Below, piece by piece: positions 23,932 through 25,555 of a stretch of DNA of 25,555 nt. Source of the stretch: JBKJVQ01 sp046717125 (GTDB lineage Bacteria; Pseudomonadota; Alphaproteobacteria; Rhizobiales; Methyloligellaceae); NCBI GenBank assembly GCA_046717125.1, contig JBKJVQ010000122.1, forward strand, positions 1 to 25,555, written 5' to 3'. The position numbers and the translations under genes are program-made. The notes beneath the pieces are model-generated. The model made no database searches. It was given only the letters and a program-made list of their open reading frames with translations, and was not told the origin of the DNA. Position 1 is the first letter of the stretch. Each line of letters starts with the position of its first letter.

Positions 23932-23965
23932 GCATAACAGGCGCGATTTGAGGTCGCGCCCCGGC

Positions 23966-23995
23966 TTGACACGCGCCGCCGCCTCGTTGTCTTAA
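23966..23995 (+). promoter_or_regulatory. Weak candidate promoter for fabD
   Basis: A perfect TTGACA at 23966-23971 is followed after 18 bases by TCTTAA (23990-23995), a poor -10 match. Transcription would start about 30 bases before the fabD ATG. The divergent 295-base gap holds this, the rpsF promoter and leader, and nothing else I can support. Confidence 0.35.
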
Positions 23996-24030
23996 GCCCG
24001 CTCATCCCAATTGCAGGACCCATCCAGCGC

Positions 24031-24978
24031 ATGAGCGTCGCTTTTACGTTTCCCGGGCAGGGCAGCCAGGCCGTCGGCATGGGCGCAAGCCTAGCAGATG
24101 CCTTCCCGGCAGCCAGGCGCGTGTTCGATGAGGTCGATGAGGCGCTCGGACAAAAGCTCTCCGATATTATCCGGAATGGACCGGAGGATCAGCTCACACT
24201 TACAGAGAATGCGCAGCCTGCCCTCATGGCCGTGTCGATTGCAGCATTGAGGACGCTCGAGAGTGAGCACAATTTCGTCCTGGCCGACCGGGTCGGCTAT
24301 GTCGCAGGACATTCGCTCGGCGAGTATTCGGCACTTGCCGCCTCGGGCGCCTTAAGCCTTGCCGATACGGCCCGTCTGCTCAGACTGCGCGGCCGTGCGA
24401 TGCAGCAGGCAGTCCCCGTCGGGCAGGGCGCGATGGCGGCATTGCTCGGCTGCGATCTTCCGCAAGCGGAGGCTCTGGCGAAGGCAGCGGCCGGGAGCGA
24501 TGTCTGCCAGGTGGCCAACGACAACGCGCCGGGGCAGGTGGTGATCAGCGGCTCCAAAGCTGCGATCGATCGCGCCGCAAAAATTGGTGCTGAGTTCGGC
24601 GCGCGCCGCGTCGTGCCCTTGCCGGTCAGCGCGCCGTTCCATTCCGCGCTGATGAGGCCTGCGCAGGATGCTATGCACGCAGCGCTGGCGGATGTCGAAA
24701 TACGCAAACCCGCCGTTCCCCTAGTCGCCAACGTGCTCGCCGCGCCCATCGACGATCCCGCAGAGATCAGGCGGCGGCTGGTCGAGCAGGTGACCGGCAT
24801 GGTGCGGTGGCGCGAGACCGTGGCATGGCTGGCGGGCAACGGCGTCGATGCATTCTACGAGATCGGTGCAGGCAAGGTGCTGAGTGGCATTGCGCGCCGG
24901 ATCGCGCCGGACGCAAAGACATACGCGGTCGGTACGCCGGAAGAGGCCACCGCCGCCGCGGCGGCTCTGGCCGCCTAG
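24031..24978 (+). CDS. fabD: Malonyl-CoA--acyl carrier protein transacylase
   Basis: FabD moves the malonyl group from CoA to acyl carrier protein, feeding fatty acid elongation. The 315-residue protein begins with the FTFPGQGSQ oxyanion-hole motif and has the nucleophile Ser95 in GHSLGEYSA, Arg120 in the LRLRGRAMQ segment, and the catalytic His204 in PVSAPFHSALM. No residue of the active site is missing. It is divergent from rpsF and lies 15 bases before fabG, forming the start of a fab cluster. Confidence 0.97.
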   Translation: MSVAFTFPGQGSQAVGMGASLADAFPAARRVFDEVDEALGQKLSDIIRNGPEDQLTLTENAQPALMAVSIAALRTLESEHNFVLADRVGYVAGHSLGEYSALAASGALSLADTARLLRLRGRAMQQAVPVGQGAMAALLGCDLPQAEALAKAAAGSDVCQVANDNAPGQVVISGSKAAIDRAAKIGAEFGARRVVPLPVSAPFHSALMRPAQDAMHAALADVEIRKPAVPLVANVLAAPIDDPAEIRRRLVEQVTGMVRWRETVAWLAGNGVDAFYEIGAGKVLSGIARRIAPDAKTYAVGTPEEATAAAAALAA

Positions 24979-24993
24979 TCAAGAGGAGACGCG

Positions 24994-25555
24994 ATGTTCG
25001 ACCTGACCGGAAAGAAGGCGCTCGTCACAGGCGCGACAGGCGGCATTGGCGGCCCGATCGCAGCTGCGTTGAAGGCGCAGGGCGCGGAGGTTGCAATCTC
25101 GGGCACGCGCGAGGAGAAGCTGAAGGAGCTCGCTGCCTCGCTTGGCGACGGCATTCACGTGCTGCCTTGCAATCTGCGTGAACGCAGCGCCGTCGAGAAG
25201 CTCGTAGCTGAATCCGAGGCCGCTCTCGGTCAGGTCGATATCCTGGTCAACAATGCCGGCATCACTGCGGACAATCTCTTTATGCGCATGAAGGATCAGG
25301 AGTGGGACGATGTCATCGCCGTCAACCTGACCGCAACCTTCGTCCTGACGCGCGGTCTCCTGCGCGGCATGATGCGGCGGCGCAGCGGACGGATCGTCAA
25401 TATCGCTTCCATCTCAGGCGTTTTCGGCAATCCGGGGCAGGCCAACTATGCGGCCTCGAAAGCCGGCCTGATTGGCATGACGAAATCGCTTGCTCGCGAA
25501 GTCTCGGGGCGCGGCATCACCGCCAACGCCATTGCGCCGGGCTTCATCCAGAGCC
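24994..25555 (+). CDS. fabG: 3-oxoacyl-[acyl-carrier-protein] reductase, 5' part
   Basis: FabG reduces beta-ketoacyl-ACP with NADPH in fatty acid elongation. The first 187 residues are in the window and the gene runs past the end. The cofactor motif is VTGATGGIGG (11-20), followed by NNAGIT (86-91) and the catalytic triad Ser139, Tyr152 and Lys156 (YAASK). The NAIAPGFIQ segment near the cut is typical for FabG. AAGAGGAG at 24981-24988 supports the ATG at 24994. The close link to fabD separates it from general SDR enzymes such as the one at 14176-14883. Confidence 0.95.
   Translation, partial: MFDLTGKKALVTGATGGIGGPIAAALKAQGAEVAISGTREEKLKELAASLGDGIHVLPCNLRERSAVEKLVAESEAALGQVDILVNNAGITADNLFMRMKDQEWDDVIAVNLTATFVLTRGLLRGMMRRRSGRIVNIASISGVFGNPGQANYAASKAGLIGMTKSLAREVSGRGITANAIAPGFIQS

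Noticed and set aside
23736..24080. N-terminal extension of rpsF by 115 residues
   Set aside because: The residues do not resemble S6, the region holds a promoter-like sequence and leader structure, and the ATG at 23735 gives the normal S6 N-terminus.

Overview
The window is a dense, high-GC stretch of housekeeping chromosome from an alphaproteobacterium, most likely of the order Hyphomicrobiales (Rhizobiales). The evidence is gene order (tatB-tatC-serS-surE-pcm-nlpD, yajC-secD-secF-Mth938-squalene/phytoene-synthase-like, cvpA-purF-SDR, rpsF-rpsR-DUF2232-rplI-dnaB-alr-radA, fabD-fabG), the GC-rich codon use, and a palindromic intergenic repeat of a type common in that order. Genus cannot be fixed from sequence alone. 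I see no insertion sequence, prophage, tRNA, rRNA or CRISPR array.

Plus-strand left half (1-6369): the 3' end of tatB, then tatC, serS, surE, pcm and a LysM/degenerate-M23 lipoprotein. Most genes overlap or nearly abut, and the block is closed by a perfect 14-bp rho-independent terminator. A class I SAM methyltransferase follows. It is convergent with a minus-strand DUF815 AAA+ ATPase (6384-7250).

Plus-strand middle (7482-14193): yajC-secD-secF, then an Mth938/DUF498 protein and a squalene/phytoene-synthase-like protein, which belong to the families of mitochondrial complex I assembly factors NDUFAF3 and NDUFAF6. A two-part palindromic repeat fills the gap between these two. Next is a 768-residue protein with the order acetyltransferase (GNAT) - class II-type deacetylase - acetyltransferase, the most unusual gene here.

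Minus-strand right half (14176-23735): in transcription order rpsF-rpsR, DUF2232 membrane protein, rplI, dnaB, alr, radA, cvpA, purF and an SDR oxidoreductase. alr and radA use TTG starts tightly coupled to the preceding gene. The rpsF leader holds two mutually exclusive pairings, one of which would hide the ribosome binding site; rpsR ends in a terminator hairpin that includes its own stop codon. The fatty-acid genes fabD and fabG (cut by the window end) run divergently from rpsF.

Functionally the window covers protein export (Tat, SecDF-YajC), translation (SerS, S6, S18, L9), replication and repair (DnaB, RadA), cell wall (Alr, NlpD-like), purine synthesis (PurF) and fatty-acid synthesis. 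The candidates for less-described biology are the GNAT-HDAC-GNAT fusion, the paired NDUFAF3/NDUFAF6-family genes and the rpsF leader switch.
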